From Candidatus Competibacteraceae bacterium (GTDB lineage Bacteria; Pseudomonadota; Gammaproteobacteria; Competibacterales; Competibacteraceae): a stretch of 5,887 nucleotides of DNA. Below the pieces are notes generated by a model. It saw only the letters and a list, made by a program, of their open reading frames with translations. It was not told the DNA's origin and ran no database searches. The stretch is taken from contig JAGRHM010000249.1 in the NCBI GenBank assembly GCA_020445005.1, positions 1-5,887 of the forward strand. Reading direction: 5' to 3'. The translations under genes were made by a program, and so were the position numbers. Positions 5,613 through 5,887 of this stretch are shown here, in pieces. The number at the start of each line of letters is the position of its first letter. The first letter of the stretch is position 1.

Positions 5613-5887
5613 TTAACCTCGCCGCGCCACCTTCAGCACTTCCGGTACAGTGCGCAACTGACGGATGACCCGCGCCAGATGGCTGCGGTCGTGGACATCG
5701 AGCAGCAAGTGGACCGTGGTCGCGTTGCCATCCCGCTCCGAGGTATTGATGGTTTCAATATTACTATCGGTTGCGGAAATAGCAGCGGCGATGGTGGCTA
5801 AGACGCCGCGCTTGTTGGTGACATCGAGCCGTAACTCCGCGGTAAAGTCGACGCTGGTATGTTGCTCCCATTCCACTTCGATCCACT
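5613..5887 (-). CDS. spoT: (p)ppGpp synthetase/hydrolase SpoT, C-terminal ACT domain (partial)
   Basis: These are the last 90 codons plus TAA of a gene that continues beyond the right edge. SpoT makes and mainly hydrolyses the alarmone (p)ppGpp during starvation. Its C-terminal ACT domain helps sense and transmit regulatory signals. The visible residues start WIEVEWEQHTSVDFTAELRL and contain the ACT pattern: a strand, DVTNKRGVLATIAAAIS with the ligand-side Gly, then SNIETINTSERDG, a strand, and RSHLARVIRQLRTVPEVLKV. This follows the E. coli SpoT ending (NHQGALANLTAAINTT...VHLANIMRKIRVMPDVIKV) more closely than RelA, whose end differs around 'NDRSGLLRDI'. The HD hydrolase and synthetase domains are outside the window, so activity cannot be judged. 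It lies upstream of ridA on the same strand with a 92-bp repeat-rich gap between stop and ATG. Confidence 0.93.
   Translation of the reverse strand, partial: WIEVEWEQHTSVDFTAELRLDVTNKRGVLATIAAAISATDSNIETINTSERDGNATTVHLLLDVHDRSHLARVIRQLRTVPEVLKVARRG

Noticed and set aside
1..5887. CRISPR array, tRNA, rRNA, transposase or phage genes
   Set aside because: No spaced direct repeats of CRISPR type, no tRNA cloverleaf, rRNA-like stretch, transposase or phage protein text was seen on either strand.

Overview
The window fits a gammaproteobacterial chromosome. The genes read clearly as members of conserved housekeeping families, and the minus-strand order spoT > ridA > recG is a common gammaproteobacterial arrangement. 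The remnant of ispH at the left edge and the moderately GC-rich coding agree with this. I cannot name the genus from sequence alone.

Layout from left to right: (1) the last 43 codons of ispH on the plus strand (1-132). (2) Ten bases later, converging on it, a TonB-dependent outer-membrane receptor gene on the minus strand (143-1577), broken by at least two one-base frameshifts and two internal deletions. It is a pseudogene with a still readable signal peptide, partial plug and C-terminal barrel. (3) recG (1609-3675, minus), intact, with a TTG start. (4) A 167-bp AT-rich divergent intergenic region (3676-3842) with candidate promoters and an 8-bp inverted repeat. (5) An exported M23/LytM-fold protein gene on the plus strand (3843-5060). 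(6) A short convergent intergenic region (5061-5133) with a weak hairpin. (7) ridA (5134-5520, minus). (8) A repeat-rich spacer (5521-5612) with 7-bp tandem repeats. (9) The C-terminal ACT domain of spoT, running off the right edge (5613-5887, minus).

The housekeeping genes cover isoprenoid synthesis (ispH), stalled-fork repair (recG), detoxification of reactive enamines and imines (ridA) and the stringent response (spoT). The M23 gene sits in the opposite orientation between ridA and recG and so splits an otherwise co-directional block. The receptor remnant lies just downstream of recG. Both look like accessory additions to a conserved block, one kept and one decaying.

I found no convincing new multi-gene system. 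The points most worth checking are the pattern of receptor decay, the replaced first zinc-ligand histidine in the M23 protein, and the structured intergenic regions.
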